Source: Microplitis mediator (Eukaryota > Arthropoda > Insecta > Hymenoptera > Braconidae). Taken from it: DNA of 64,000 nucleotides. Of the stretch, positions 35,869-49,357 are shown piece by piece. Where the stretch lies: positions 17,400,082 to 17,464,081 of the forward strand of contig NC_079974.1 of the NCBI RefSeq assembly GCF_029852145.1, given 5' to 3'. Within the stretch, counting starts at the first letter, position 1. The number at the start of each line of letters is the position of its first letter. The position numbers and the translations under genes are program-made. The notes under the pieces were generated by a model. That model was not told where the DNA came from, made no database searches, and worked only from the letters and a program-made list of their open reading frames with translations.

Positions 35869-36170
35869 GAAATTTTCGATGATTATCATGGACATAGTCT
35901 CATTAATAGATAAAGTTTCATAAATTATTCCTTTGAGTTCATCAGAAATAATAACAGGAGCCAACTTATCAAACATGCATGCATAACTCAGTGTCAATTT
36001 CTATAGATATGTCCAAATAATTATCAAATGATTTACTTATATTTTGATTTAAAAAATTACCATTTTCTGATGAGTTAGTAAACTTATATTTTGTGATGAT
36101 TCTGCATAAGTCCAAGGTATTATCAATAAGAAACAGAAAGTTATTAATTTCTTGAAAACTCTTATTCTAT
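35869..36170 (-). pseudogene. Truncated IR copy 5 (exon 1 and start of exon 2)
   Basis: On the minus strand, 36061 to about 36165 matches exon 1 and about 35869-36000 matches the first about 44 codons of exon 2, with the usual intron between. The initiator ATG is gone: the expected position reads through A-rich sequence without ATG. Homology stops abruptly near 35869, where the sequence joins the upstream flank of gene 4. This looks like the scar of an unequal exchange or deletion. Confidence 0.75.
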
Positions 36171-36580
36171 ATATTTATTTTTTTCCTTCTTCTTTTTTTC
36201 TTTTCAATATACACTCCGAAAGTTTCTAGTGAATCGCAATTAACGACTGACTAATGTTTCTTGACAACCACACTTTGTTTCTAGGTTTAGCTGACATGCA
36301 TGCCCATTCGCTAATAATAAGGTACACGGTTACCGTGACCATGTGTAATTATTTATTTATCTGTTTACATTATTTATTCATTGATCGTAAAGTATATCTC
36401 TTTATAAACACATATTTATCATTTTTAGATCTGAATTAAACGTTGTTTGTGCTGAAAAACAAGTTATTATATGTTTGAATTTTAATATTCAATTATGAGG
36501 AAGACGCTTAGTCGATCAACTTTAATTTTACTATCTTATGTAGCAATTAGATATTTTTGAGATTGATATTGTAGAACATA
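36171..36580 (-). promoter_or_regulatory. Upstream flank of truncated IR copy 5
   Basis: It matches the flanks of genes 1 to 3 (ACTTTGTTTCTAGGTTTAGC, GTTATTATATGTTTGAA and further) up to the MITE at 36581, and resumes after it at 37211-37285 with TTATGGTTCTGATAAGCG. No active gene remains. Confidence 0.45.
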
Positions 36581-37208
36581 TGAATCGTTTATTTGAGAAA
36601 CTCCATAAGTCATGTTTTTTACGAAATTGCGTTTTTTGCATTTTTGGGTAAATCAGCGCTTAAAAAAAAATTAACGGGGCGACATCAATTTCATTTAATT
36701 GAGAAACCCTATAAGTCAATGACTCGAATAAATATATGCAGTTTTAGTTTTACAGAAATAATTTTTTTTTTTATTTAAAATTCGCGCTTTTTTGGGAAAT
36801 TAATTTCAAATGTTTTATTGTTGACTGTTATATGAATAATTAAAATGTTTAAATTAATTATAATTTTTTGTAATTTCTGAGTTTCAGAGTTCAAATACAT
36901 ATTTAATACTTCATTTTATCAGTGTAATAAATGATTTAAGTGAAAACATTTAAAAAAACAATGATTTTATAACTTTTTTTTCCGTTTGGTTGAGAAACAC
37001 CATAAGTCAATCAACTTTAAATAATTTTTTTAAGTAGTTTCAGTTAAAAAATTAAATTTTTCTTGTTGGAATCTTTTTCAGAGACGCTAACATTATTCAA
37101 TTATTTATTTATTATTTTAATGTCAAGTTTTTCCAAAAAAAATGTTTTTTGTGTTTCCTGAAAAATTTTATTTTCTCGACTTATGGGGTTTCTCAAATAA
37201 ACGATTCA
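36581..37208. mobile_element. MITE, TTGAGAAACCCCATAAGTC word family
   Basis: A 628-bp element with ends TGAATCGTTTATTTGAGAAA and its inverse (27 or more bp of inverted repeat). The target duplication is TA (36579-36580, 37209-37210), confirmed by the uninterrupted flank of IR gene 1 (GATCATATAAAAAAAAACT). The word GAGAAACNCCATAAGTCA recurs inside. An open frame at 36593-36778 is incidental. Confidence 0.88.
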
Positions 37209-37285
37209 TATAAAAAAACTTTCGTCCCAATTCATTTATGGTTCTGATAAGCGGAAGAATTACACGCAAATGATTTGTAATGTAT

Positions 37286-37326
37286 TGTGCCCCCCCCCCT
37301 ATCCCGTTTCACCCCTTCCTCCCCTA
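37286..37326. repeat. Solo end of a GGGGAAGG-type element
   Basis: A C-run followed by TATCCCGTTTCACCCCTTCC and TCCCC resembles the right terminus of the elements at 29727-31259 and 29920-30519, without a left end. Probably a truncated copy. Confidence 0.5.
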
Positions 37327-38423
37327 TATATTATAGTATGAATAAATAAATAAAAATGGAGTACCGTTTAGGTAATTGGTCTGCAGACACTGAGTTTATT
37401 TATTCTAATTAAACCCTTGGTATGCAAGACTCTACCTATCGACATTCAATAAAATGTTCTCTTTGTATTCTTTAGTTTCCTTTAATTCTTTTTTTTTGTC
37501 CATTTCCTTGATGTACCTCTTACACCTCTACTATCTCTCAGCACTTGTTTTTTATAAAATTGTAATTTACTTTTTTCACAAGGAAAGCGCGGCAGAGGCC
37601 AAAGAATCTGTGACTTTTGTATTGTACAGTCGAAACGATTTCCTGGCATAGAAATGGATGTTAAAGAGGTAAAGTGAGATACTTATTTTCAACTGTATAT
37701 GTTTGTCGTAATGACTATGGTTGTAAGACGAAGATAGAATAAAAAGGAATGAAAAAAGATAGTAGGATCGAGTTGTCGGGGGAAGATCTTAACATTCTAA
37801 ATCTTTTTCTTGGCAGGAAAGAGGCTTTTTGGATGGGTAATTGTGATATTGTGCTGAGTTTTTGCATTTAGGGGACTTTTAAAAGTTAACATCTAAAAAA
37901 AGTCACTTTAACTTTACCGAACTTAGACTGAGTTACTTTGTTCCGTTAAAATTATTAGGTTATATTTTAAAAATTAACGATACTTGGAATTTTTTTAAAA
38001 ATATTTTTCATTTCTTTAGATGTTTACTTTTTATTCAGTATTTTAGGCTGTAAGACAACATATTAGCTATTGCACAGAAGAAATGTTTTTTCTTAATCCG
38101 TCAAGTAAACAATTTTTGTAAATTGTTCGCAGATTTGTTTGTATAGGCTGCTCTGTAAGGTAATGGAAAAAAGTTCTTAAGTAGTCGTTATTTTAAAATA
38201 AAGTTTTGCTATACTTGCTCGAGAGAAATTCCAAGAGATTTGTTAAGCTGCTTTCGTGATATCATTATGGCAACACAATACCAACAGATTCAAAATTTTA
38301 TCAGTCTAAGTAAAGACAAAAGATTATAAGATAAAAGATAAAATATATCAAAATAAACTTTTATAACTTTTTTTTTTGCTGATAATACAATCAATCGTAG
38401 TTGCAATCACTTAAAAAATAGTA
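37327..38423. other. Gene-free AT-rich DNA
   Basis: It leaves the IR array; no homology to array units is seen from here on. The open frame 37454-37651 is T-rich and has no domain. Nothing else is supported. Confidence 0.45.
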
Positions 38424-39171
38424 CACGGAGAGAAAAATATGGGAATTTTTCCAATTTTACTTGGGAGAAATTCCTTTGTTGGCATTGTAAATTTTACTAT
38501 GTCAACATGTGAATTGTAACTATGTCACATAGTAAATTTTGCTTTGTTACATAGGAATTATTTCTATATTGACAATGTAAATTTTCCTATATCAACATTG
38601 GAAAAATAACTATGTAATATAGGAACAATTCCCATGTCGAAATTGAAAATTTAAAGCCTAAATGATACAAATGACCAAAATATTTGGTATTTTTGTGATT
38701 TTAGCTTCTTGTGGACTTTTCTCATGCAACATAGCAATTTTTCCTATGTTGACATGGAAATTTTTCCCATGCCAACATGGATATTTTTACTATGTCAACA
38801 TAGGAATATTTACTATGTTAACAAAGGAATTTTTTCCTTGCCAACATGGGAAATATTCCCATGTCAGTATAGAAGAAATTACTCCGGTAACATGGGAGAA
38901 ATTCCTATACTGACATAGTAAAAATACCCATGTCAATAAAGGAATCTCAGCAATGCTAACAGAGGAATTTTTCCATGTCTACATGGAAATTTTTCCAACG
39001 GCAACATGGAAGATATTTCTATAATATATGGGTAAAATTCCCATAAAATATGGTTATATTCCCATTTTTCTCTAGTAAAATTTTCCATGTTAATAAAGCA
39101 AAATTTGCTATGTCAACAAGAGAACTTCTCCTAAGTAAAATTGTAAAAATTCCCATGTTTTGCTCTCCGTG
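38424..39171. mobile_element. MITE, CATGTTGACATAGGAA word family
   Basis: A 748-bp element with ends CACGGAGAGAAAAATATGGG and CTCTCCGTG and TA target duplication (38422-38423, 39172-39173). The whole body consists of words such as CCTATGTTGACATGGAA and CCATGTCAACATGGG in both orientations. Open frames at 38662-38918 are the word array read in two frames and are not proteins. It appears to be inserted in another repeat, whose GTGATTACCGATT words continue at 39174-39305. Confidence 0.88.
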
Positions 39172-39305
39172 TAGTGATTACCGATTGGTGCTCGGTAAAA
39201 ATTACTGACTAAAAATCAGTTGAAGCTAAACATTGGACTCGTGAAAGTGATCGATTTTGCAAGTAATCACAACTAATCAGTCATCACTACCGATTACTTT
39301 TTTCA

Positions 39306-41008
39306 TGTTTGAAAAGGATAAAGTTTGAATAGTTTAAGAAGTGAATCAATTTTGTATGATTATTTGTATTTTAAATTTAAATTAAATTTTTCTAAAATAT
39401 TTATTTTCTTTCACCAATGAGAATTATGTTATAAATTAAAAAATAAAATATATAAACATATTCATTGTCCAAAATAGCAATAAAAATAAAAAAACTGCAA
39501 TATTTTAGAAGTGTAAAAATATTAAAAATAAAAAAAAATAAAAACTATCTTTAGTACTGATCCCAGGATCATTTTATAGCTTTGAAAATCCTTATAATCC
39601 TTTGGGGCAGATAGTGAGCTCGAGGATTTCGTTAATAACCGAGTAGTATCCCAAACTTTAGTAATAACTCCCGAGTTAAATATGAAAAAACATAAAAATG
39701 AATGAATGGACGTAAAAAATTGAGATAAACTGATATTTAATAGTAGAATATTCATCACACAATTTAAATTATATAGAAAGTGACTATGTATACAATGGAT
39801 ATGTACATAACATTTACTCCCAATCAATTTACTTTTTGGTTTTTCATCTAAATCCCCCTCGATGTTCGGGTTTATTCTATCGTTTGGAAACAGGCAATTC
39901 CATAAATCGTGAAATATGTCAGACAAAGTCTTGACCAAATGTGTCAGTTCGTTTTCCATTTATTCGTACAAATACGTTTATACATAGCACGGGACAACGC
40001 ACCTCTCACTCTTATAACTATAGTGTGGGAGTTGAGTTTAATTCCTATCTGAGGGGGTGTGTGTATACATGCCAACATGGACCAGCTACCCATTAAGCGT
40101 CTCGTCGGCTGGATATGCGATTTATGCAGGTCCACGATTATCTCCGAGATAAAATAGAGACGGGGGTGTGTCCTATAGAACTAAGGGGGGCAAGGGATGA
40201 AAGCTGATAACTCTCGGCATTAAGGTTTATAGGAGTGACAAGTAAGGAGTGATAATGAGGGGGCTGGATAATATTCCTCTGGCTTTAGATTAATCACCCA
40301 TCGACCAGCGACCTACTTTATTTCTCTAAACTTAAATATTTCTTTCTCTCTGTTTCTCCCTTCCTTTCTTTCAGCCTTTATCTCAACAACTTGCCAAAAA
40401 CTTTAGTAATTGTTTTGCCCTTATGTCCCTTGTCATTTAACTTTTATATATATCTATATATAGATGAAACTATCTCATTCTTTCATCTATTTCCTTGTGA
40501 TACTTTTTATTTCAACTTACATTTTACTCTCCCTTGTGTGCACTCAAGATAGAAGAAAAATCTTCTCAATTTTTAGACGGCAGGTTCTAAATTAAATGGT
40601 CGCATACTGACTTAACTTTTCAAACTTTTTCCTCCATTTTCATTAAATATATATATATAATTCTATCATCTATATAACATAATAAATTTTAGAAATATAA
40701 AATAAAAGTTTTTACCTCAATTCGAATATACACAAGGTTTTTTTCTTTATATTTAATTTTTAATAAATTGCTCATTACAGTTATATTTTATCAGCAAACT
40801 AACGAGCAGACTTTTGCCACAAAAAAAATTAAATTAAAAAAATTATATTTAATTAGTAAAACTCGTGTAATAACTTTCCCATTCAGTTTTCAAGAGACAT
40901 TTATATTAAAAAATAATAATAATAATTTATTGATTTTTTTTTTGAGTTGCATGAAAGTTTGACGTTCCTTTCATTTGGTTGAGTCCAGATCCCCTAAAGC
41001 TTTCTATA

Positions 41009-41045
<37 letters not shown>

Positions 41046-42260
41046 GTATAACCCAGTGTCATTTAAATTTAATATATTTTTGTGGGCAAGTATCAAGTTC
41101 ATTTTATATTAAATGAAAAAAGTCAAATAAATATTTCGCATACTCTAGTTTCAAACGCGGAATTTATTTTTTTGCATCGACTATTGTACAGCGTCTCCAA
41201 ATAAAACAGATCTTGAAGTGAAGGGGGTTTAGACTCAGTGAGTTATTTATTTTTATGGGGTTTCTCTCTTTATGTCGTTGAGTTACCACCGTAAGTTGAA
41301 TTTTCGCTTATACTTTTCTTCTCTTTTCTTCTCTTCTCTTCTTTCGTCGTTGTAGTCCTCATCGTCTACAATTCTATACTCCCGCGCGAAACCCTGTGCT
41401 CGCGTTGCGCTTAATGGCGTTACGGCGTTGCCAAGGCAACTGTAGGGAAGCATCACCATGGACCCCAGGAGTCAGGAGACTACTCACACTGGAAAACGCA
41501 TTTGTCCTGGAAAAACATTATAAGAACCTTGTGCTCCGTAAAGATTACCTCAGTAGTAACCTCTATATTTGCCTTTACACTTTATATATATACATGACAT
41601 CTATATATATATTTATCTCGACTCAAAGGAAAAACCATATAGGCATATGAATTGTAAAAGGCTTTTGTGGATCAGCCATCAGCAAAGATTAAGATTTATA
41701 CCAGGTGCATATAATCCACTGTTTGATGCATCGTTCACAAGGATTACTCTGTTGGGGTATTCAAATGTGAATCCTTTCAAAATAATGCCAATACGCAGGC
41801 GCGAAAAATATTGGCACGCCCTTGGTTGAAGCTGTGTATCCTGATGTCCCTGAGTATGAGGGAGAGTTTTCAAATGAGAGCATCAGACTGTTCATGTCCT
41901 GTGGGATATTCTGAACCAACAAACTTGCTGTACGTCCATACATATATACATTTTAGTATTTTATGTATAAAATATCTATACATACATGTATATTTACGCA
42001 TAGACTAGTCGAAAATTCATGCGTCCGCATGGAATTAAACTCGGATACGATCTAGACTCTGTTGTGATATGCCAGATCCAATGTATTTGCATTAATCATT
42101 TTTTTTTATCGATAAAATATCACCATAAAATTGTCCAATCAATTCACAACTTGAGCAATATATAAATAAATAAAAGTGAATATATATACTTATAGATATA
42201 TTTTATGGATGAAATTTTAGTGATTAAATCAAGATTGGATTTATTTTTCTTTGCTTATTA
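39306..42260. other. Gene-free DNA with scattered microsatellites
   Basis: No coding region is supported. There are short (AT)n runs at about 40640-40660 and 41012-41042. GC-richer patches at 40080-40300 and 41340-41520 may be regulatory. Open frames such as 39522-39959 lack any recognisable domain. Confidence 0.45.
41340..41530. promoter_or_regulatory. GC-rich island with perfect X-box
   Basis: A CpG- and GC-rich patch in very AT-rich surroundings contains GTTGCCAAGGCAAC at 41427-41440. This is a perfect palindromic match to the RFX X-box (half sites GTTGCC and GGCAAC with a 2-bp spacer). In insects RFX drives cilium genes in sensory neurons. No gene start can be linked to it inside the window. 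Confidence 0.45.
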
Positions 42261-43288
42261 CCCGAGTTGAAATTTAGAGCCTATATAGGCCCCTTTAGCC
42301 CGAAATAGATCCGATAAAAAGCCCTGTAGTCCTCTAGCTCCGACTTTGAACCCAAAGATTCGAACATTCACTGAGAGGTCCGATTTTGAACCTTCAAGTC
42401 CGACAATATTAATCCCGTAATAAATTTCGATTCATTATAATTAAATTACTTATGATGGTATAAAAAATTAAAGATTTTTTAAAATTAATTGTAAGCATTA
42501 TTTTTTTGACATGCAACGAAATTTATATAAAATTAATTATTATTATTAATTTATTATAAAAAATTGAACTATTAACAGCATTTGCTATATATTTTGATAA
42601 TTTTAATTGATATTATTTTAACCATTGTAAATGCAAATGAAATCCAGAGCATAACATAAATTATTATTAATTATAATATTAATAATATGAATATACTACC
42701 TAGCACCTCTGATGAGACAAGAATAAAGATTCTTGGTAAGTCTGTAAGATCCACAGGAGCCCGAGAAAGCAGCTGTTAGTAGAGTATGAGATATCCTGGC
42801 TACTAGACATGTTTTTTTTTTACATAAAATGTTTTTGATACCGTTCAATTTTTTGATTTTACGTTTTGAAAGGTTGTATCTACGATTTACGATTAACGCA
42901 AGTCTTATTTACGTTTTCGTACGTCATCTACGTCTTTAATACGTTTTCACGGCTATTTATGTCTTCAAAGGTTGAATTTACGTTTTCAACGTCTACTACG
43001 TTCAATCTACGATTTAAATTTCGACTCGGGAATTATTATTAATATTATGATTATTTATATTATTATTATTACAATAAAATAGGGCTCAGAGATTTAAAAT
43101 AGGGCCTAATTTTAATTTTCATCAGGTCCTAGATTGAACCCTAAAGTGCTGAAAACGGAAATTTGTAGCACTTTAGGGACCAAAATCGGACCTAATTTAA
43201 CATGAAAACAGACTCTATTTTGATCTTCCAAGTTCGAAATAGATCCGACTTTAGAAGGTTCAAAATGGGCTCTAAATTTCGACTCGAG
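42261..43288. mobile_element. CCCGAGT foldback element, TAGATCCGA / GGCTCTAAATTT words
   Basis: A 1028-bp element with ends CCCGAGTTGAAATTTAGAGC and, inverted, CTCGAGTCGAAATTTAGAGC. The target duplication is TA (42259-42260, 43289-43290). It repeats GATCCGA, GGCCTA-TTT and AGGTCC words at both ends. A second word set (TACGTTTTCAACGTCTACG, about 42850-43035), ending in TTTCGACTCGGG, suggests a related element nested inside. Confidence 0.75.
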
Positions 43289-45967
43289 TATTTACTATTT
43301 TTTCAGTCGGAATTTAGTAAATTTGAAATTGATGCTTTGGTAAGCTTTTGCATATAGTCACTTGGGTTTTTTTTGGTGGTGGTGTTGTTTAGAGAAGGTA
43401 GAGGGTGTATGGAGTAGTAAAGCTTGACGCATTTGGCGAGCTGAAAACTTGGTTGTGAGCCTATCCATTTTGAAACCCCCTAGGGGTAAATTCTCCCTTG
43501 TCTCCCAGCCTCAAACAGATTGCCAAGCGGTGAGAAAAGTGCCACATGAAGTCAGAAATCATACTGGTACGGTTAACGCGCTATGGAAAAGTTCCTTTCT
43601 TTCTCCGATCCTTTTAAAGAAACTTTATTATCGTAGGGTAGTGTACATTATTGTTATCATTATTGTATATTTAAATAATCATTATTTTTATTTTTATCAT
43701 CATTATTAATATGCTTGTTGTTGTTATGATAAACGTATGTTTTTTTTTGTTTCATTTATTTTCACACCCTCCGACAAAAAGGTGACGAATACTCATCCTT
43801 TTCACAAAGTAATTTAATGCGTCTTCAAGCCTAGACAGACTCCACGTTTTGTGTATAAAAAAATGACAAATGATTTTCTTTCAAAACCAACTCGATAAAA
43901 AAAAAGAAAAAATCAAACGAAAAATAAAAGACACGCTCCCTTATCTATGTGAATTTTCATATAGTCCGTTATGTTTTTTTTTCTCCCTCGTACCACAATG
44001 ATTACACAATTTTTCAAAAGAAAACTTTTCAAGATGAATAATAATTCATAGTCACTTTATCTAAAAAAAAATTATTTTTAATAGATTTTGATTTATGAAC
44101 ATATTTAAATATTAAATATATAAACGATAATTTTAGAAAAAAGTAATTTTTTCTGTCTAAAAAAATTTATTTACATTTTTTAAAATCATAAATTAAAAAT
44201 ATTTTTTTTTTTCATAAAAAAAATTATAATGTTTTGGACAAATTTTATTATCCTTTTGTACTTTTTATTATTCATGAAATAATTGTAAAAAAAAAAAAAA
44301 TTTAATGCTTTGCATACTTATCTCCCCTTTTGGTAATAATCAGATCATACGGAGCCATAGAAATTCGTCCATCGAAACGCGTACATATATATTATGTATA
44401 TATACATCCCATTGGCACCCTCTTTTGCGTGATATAATAATAGTCCGATAATCTCGCCGATAAACCCTTTAACGTGTCTGCCCAATCCGGTTGATATTTG
44501 TACAGTATCCCATTGGTATAATCGTATGTCCAGGATGAGTACATAACAAATAGGCCGCAGAGTCGCTTCTGTTCTAAAACCTCCCGTGCGTCTAGACTCG
44601 AGCGACCTCAACTTGGACAATACGACAAGTAGGGTAAGACTGATATCCAAATAATCTATTCCGTCTTCACTATTCTCCTTATTGTACATTATTTCGTCCT
44701 TCCTTCCTATCTAGGTATCTATATATATAGATGTGTACGTTACGTCAAAACATCGGGCAATTAACCCCAGGGGATTGAGAAAAGCGGGTACACCAGGCCC
44801 CTTATATAACATTACACACGCGTCTCCATCGTTACATCTCCGCGGGGGAGTGTACCCTATTCCTGATAACCCCCAAGTGGCTCATGGACTCCTTTTCAAC
44901 CGCAGGGGAATTACCTAAGGATTACATGAAAATTCTATTATCGTCTTAACGTCTCTCATGCGTCTGCAAATCTCAATCACGTATTTTACATTTCGGCATA
45001 TCTATACCTCCAAATTCATCATTGCATTTTTATCTGCGCTTGTATACAAAGATATGTATGTTTGTATAGAAGGGTCGAATAAAATAGTGTTTGAAAATTT
45101 CGGGGAAAGATTTGTTGTTTAAAAATCTTTTTAATCTTAATTTATTATTACAATTATATTTAAATAATTCAAATGTCCGTGAAAGTTGTATCTGAAAATA
45201 TTTTTTCGAGGTTTTCAAACTTAAGTTATACTGCAAATAATATTTTTGAGGATTCGATATTTTGCCTCGGAATGTTAGAAAAAAAAATTTTTATGATAAT
45301 TGAACATTTTTATTATTTTCTTTAACCCTCAGCGGTCACACTTCCGGCGGGAATCATAACGGTCACGAAGGGTCTTGGATCCCAGCGGCTTTGATCTGTT
45401 ATAGAAATGAAACTAATCAATATATTTACTTGAAGTTTTATAGAGATATTATTTAAACATTTTTATTAAAGCTGTTACCGTTTTTTAACTTTTTTTTTTA
45501 AATTTTAATTTTTTGTTGTAACAAAAAAAAAAAACTGGAAAAGTAAATTCGCATAAAAAAACAACTTTTGTGAAATTTTCCATTAAATCTTATTTCAAAT
45601 TATTCAAATGAAAAATTTTCCATAGGAAATTTATCCAGAACAAAATTTGATTAATTTTTTTGCAAATATCTCTGTGAATGTTGTAGTTTATATCGGAAAA
45701 ATTGCAAAAAACACTTTTTATAACTCATCAAATTTTCTGAAAAAAAGATATACTTTTTCAAAGGACTGAATAGATATTGAGATATTCATAGTTTAAAATT
45801 CATAGAACTACAGATAGAAATTTAGAGTTAGAAATCGCTTGGGGTCTATATACCATCAAGGGTTGAACATAAGTGAAAATTTCAAGATTTCACATCGTGA
45901 AGGTCAGAAAAGTATATATATATTTAGCGTCTTTCCGTTGCTGAACTTTCTCTTTTACATATAAATA
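43289..45967. other. Gene-free DNA with a GC-richer island
   Basis: Nothing codes convincingly. The 44340-44930 interval is GC-richer and low in homopolymers (contains TTACGTCA, a CRE-like octamer near 44739) and may be conserved regulatory DNA. The open frame on the minus strand at 44345-44689 lies here; it has no domain that I recognise. Confidence 0.4.
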
Positions 45968-46415
45968 GGAAGGGCAGGCAAAATGGGACCGCCAAGGAAA
46001 TAATGGATTTTTTTGCATTTGAATACAGTAAATCTCATTGTTTTGTCTACCATTTGAAGTAATTATATTAAATTTTAAGTTGTCGTTAAAAATAAATGTT
46101 TCCCCATCCAGACATCACGGTCGACCCCCCTAAAAAAAATGTAAAAAATTGTTTTTTATTTGTGTTTCAAAAAAATAAAGACAACAATTCATCTATATCT
46201 AATCTAAGTGAAAAAAAAGAAGATATTTACAATACAGTCAGTAAATAAAGATGCCGAAGAAAAATTCTTGAAGATAAATAACGATTATAAAATTTCAATA
46301 TAGCGAAGAAGACACCGTATGAATTTTTTGTGGCCAACAATACACTGAGTACATCAAAGAATTCCTAAAATATGTTTAAAACAAAAAATTTAGTCCGCTT
46401 TGCTTGCCCTTCTCC
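45968..46415. mobile_element. GGAAGGGC foldback element (GGCAAAATGGGAC word)
   Basis: A 448-bp element. The left end is GGAAGGGCAGGCAAAATGGG. The right end, inverted, is GGAGAAGGGCAAGCAAAGCG. It is flanked by TA on the left and TG on the right, consistent with a mutated TA duplication. Same broad family as 29727-31259. No coding frame. Confidence 0.65.
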
Positions 46416-49357
46416 TGTATATGTATACAGTTTTATATTGTAAGTGTAATAACACACTGCTAATTGTAATTGGATGTTACTAGAAACTGAGATATTAAAC
46501 CCTTATGGCCGTAAGTTCAACAACTATTTAATCACTATATATTATAAATTAGTCTGTTCCTGTGCGATCGATTATAATACCTGTTAACAATCAGGCGACA
46601 TTTAAAAAATTAAAGGACATAACTCAGTGTAGTGAGAGAGTAAAGCAATTGGATGCAAACGAGTTAAAAGTGCCTAGAGGGTGCCTGGAAACGTGGTTAT
46701 AACAACCAACTGCAGATGATATATATATGTATATATATGTCGAGGAGTATAGGTGAGTTTGGTTCTATTTCTAGAGAGACCAGATAGCGAGTGCTTGAAG
46801 GCACAGACCAGTGGACCGAAGCACGTGTCCTCTGCTCGCCACAGCCAATTAGTTGGACCCTTCCATTAATCCGACCAATTAAGGATAACACGGAAATTCT
46901 ATTACGCTCTTACTCCCAGGCCATCTAATCCAGCATATCGATGCACAATATTGTGTGTTTATGGTTCTGACAACCTTGCTGCAACTTAAACTACTAAATA
47001 GATTTATCGTTTTTTTTTTATCAGTCATCACTTATACTTTTTCAATAATACTTTTTTATTATTACCCATCATCTGTAGCAACCGTTTAATTATCCATAAA
47101 AAAAATTTCAAAAGTAAACAAAAAAAATTTTCTTTTTAATGAGTTATCTTTATGGCTTACGAGGTTTAATTACCGTAGTCTCATTAACCGTACAGTCGTC
47201 AACTTTAAAAAAAATTTTTTCTTTACTTTCGTTACAGCGGAAATGTGAGCAATGGAAAAAAAATTCAATTCGTTATAAAAAGTGCTGACGTACTGTTGAA
47301 TGATAAGTGTGAGATATATTTTTAAAAAGTTTAAGGGTAAAATAGATCCGGCTGAGATAAAAAATTTTAATAAATGTTAATATTTTTTATAATTATTAAA
47401 ATTTTTAATTATATTACATAGAAGGGATTTCTAATTTTAGGTTCAGAGTAAGAAGATAAATTATATGAATAAATTAAAGTGATAATTGTTAATACTCGTA
47501 CTGATCGAGTATAATGTAGTGTAATGTAATAATAATATTGTTGAGTATGCATCCACTGGGTATCTCTATAGCAATTGCAGGAAACGAGCAGTTCTATACT
47601 CTCAAAGGTCTCTTCTCGTATTATATTCTACAGAGTCAAGTTGAGAGAAATATATGTAGAGGAGTGTGTATGGAATGAGACAAATGAGAATGAGAAGTTG
47701 TGTCCTTTCTCTCGGTCAACGTAACTCCCAGCCCCTGACATTCACAATTTTAATTAAGATAATTAAGCTATTTATTGAGAAATTAAGGGCCCTCGCTCTA
47801 GAATTCAAGTACAAAGTCCCGGTGAGCCCCCCGTCAGGACTTTATAGAGGGAATCAGAATGAGAATTTGAATTAAAGAGACAAAGAAAGAGGCATTGAGA
47901 GAACAAGAGAGTGCACCCTGGCATCCCTCTTGAATTCCCCTTTCCTCTGAGAGCCACTCGAGCGTACCTCGATCGACCAAAAAGCCCTACTCACTTTTTT
48001 GCAGATTAAAAAAAAAATCACCCAGACGATGTAGATTGTATGAAAATGAACGAGAATTAATACGATCCATTTTTATTTATTGTACGAAAATAAAAATTCA
48101 TTTAATTGCTTGTGGCATGTTTACTCACAACTTTTCATTTATTATTTCAAATAAGAATGTTCTTTTATGATTTTTTACCAAAGCATAACATAACATTTTA
48201 TCGGATTGATTTGAACTTAATTTTTTTGTTCTCATTATTTTTTCCAAAATTTATTTTAAATAATTTTTATATCTATTTTGCCCCATATATTTATCTATTT
48301 TTAAACTATATAATCGGCCATTTTATTCTTCTTATCCCATTGAGCTAGTAAGAGGGTTGCGAGTATAGCAGAGTAGAAGTATTATTGAAATTTTTGTCAT
48401 ATCCGCGAATAGCATATAAATATATGCCACATATGGGCGTCGAGTCAGCAACCAGGAGACGCACATACTATTACAAGAAAAAAAATTATCCCATTATATA
48501 TCCGTATTTCCTCATACCAAGTAATATTTATCTTATTTTATTTTATTTCAACGTATTTTGTACAATTCAACACAATAGCAACCATATACATTTTACAGAA
48601 AGTATTGCTGATAAGAAATTCATGCTAGCGCACATGTCCCACACGCACTATTACTCTACTCGATTTATTCTTGATATGAGGAAAACTATCGTCGTCTATA
48701 GACAAAAGACCTACGTCATAGTTGCAAAACTGCTTTATAATAATGCATCGAGAGACATATGTACGCCCAAGTAAATAAATAATATGTATAGTGATATCTA
48801 TGAGCAATTTTTTTTTGTTTTACTTAAATCGATTAGAGTATATGGTGAAACATATGTACACGTGTACAATCTATATAAATAGCCCAGTACGTATGAATCC
48901 AACATAAAAATTTTCACTTACGTAAAAAAGGTTTTAAAATTATTTGATTTTTTCATTTATTTTCGGGTCATACCCTAGTAGAAATAATAAAGTTTTAACT
49001 CGATTTCAAACCAGTAACTGGCGAGCGATCCCGAGTAAAAACTAGAAATCCTACCACCTACAACTAAGGTGTAAGCATTGGTCACACAAATGTTCTATCT
49101 GTACTAGTGTGTGTGTGTTTATTTTTTTGTTTAACCTCTATCAAAAATTATTACAATAAATACTAAGAATCTGTGTGGATAAATCAAGATTTGTGTACGT
49201 TAATCCGTCGATAGTTTTATCATACATATTAAAAAATGGATGCAATAAAAAAAATTAATACAATAACCGGATTGCAACTGTGGGCAATAGAAACAAATAT
49301 TGCAGGTTGACATTTAGAAGAGTTATTGGAAATTTTACAATCTGGTGTACTTCCAGA
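46416..49357. other. Gene-free DNA
   Basis: GC-richer patches lie at about 46660-46930 and 47640-47960; the rest is AT-rich. Open frames at 48106-48348 and 48385-48774 are Ile/Tyr/Phe-rich and show no family, and I do not call them. Confidence 0.4.

Noticed and set aside
38662..38918. Two overlapping open frames with repeating Met/Phe/Pro/Cys/Gln-His units
   Set aside because: They are the CATGTTGACATAGGAA word array read in two frames inside a MITE.
48385..48774. 129-codon open frame on the plus strand
   Set aside because: Composition follows local AT bias, there is no recognisable motif, and the overlapping opposite-strand frame is also open.
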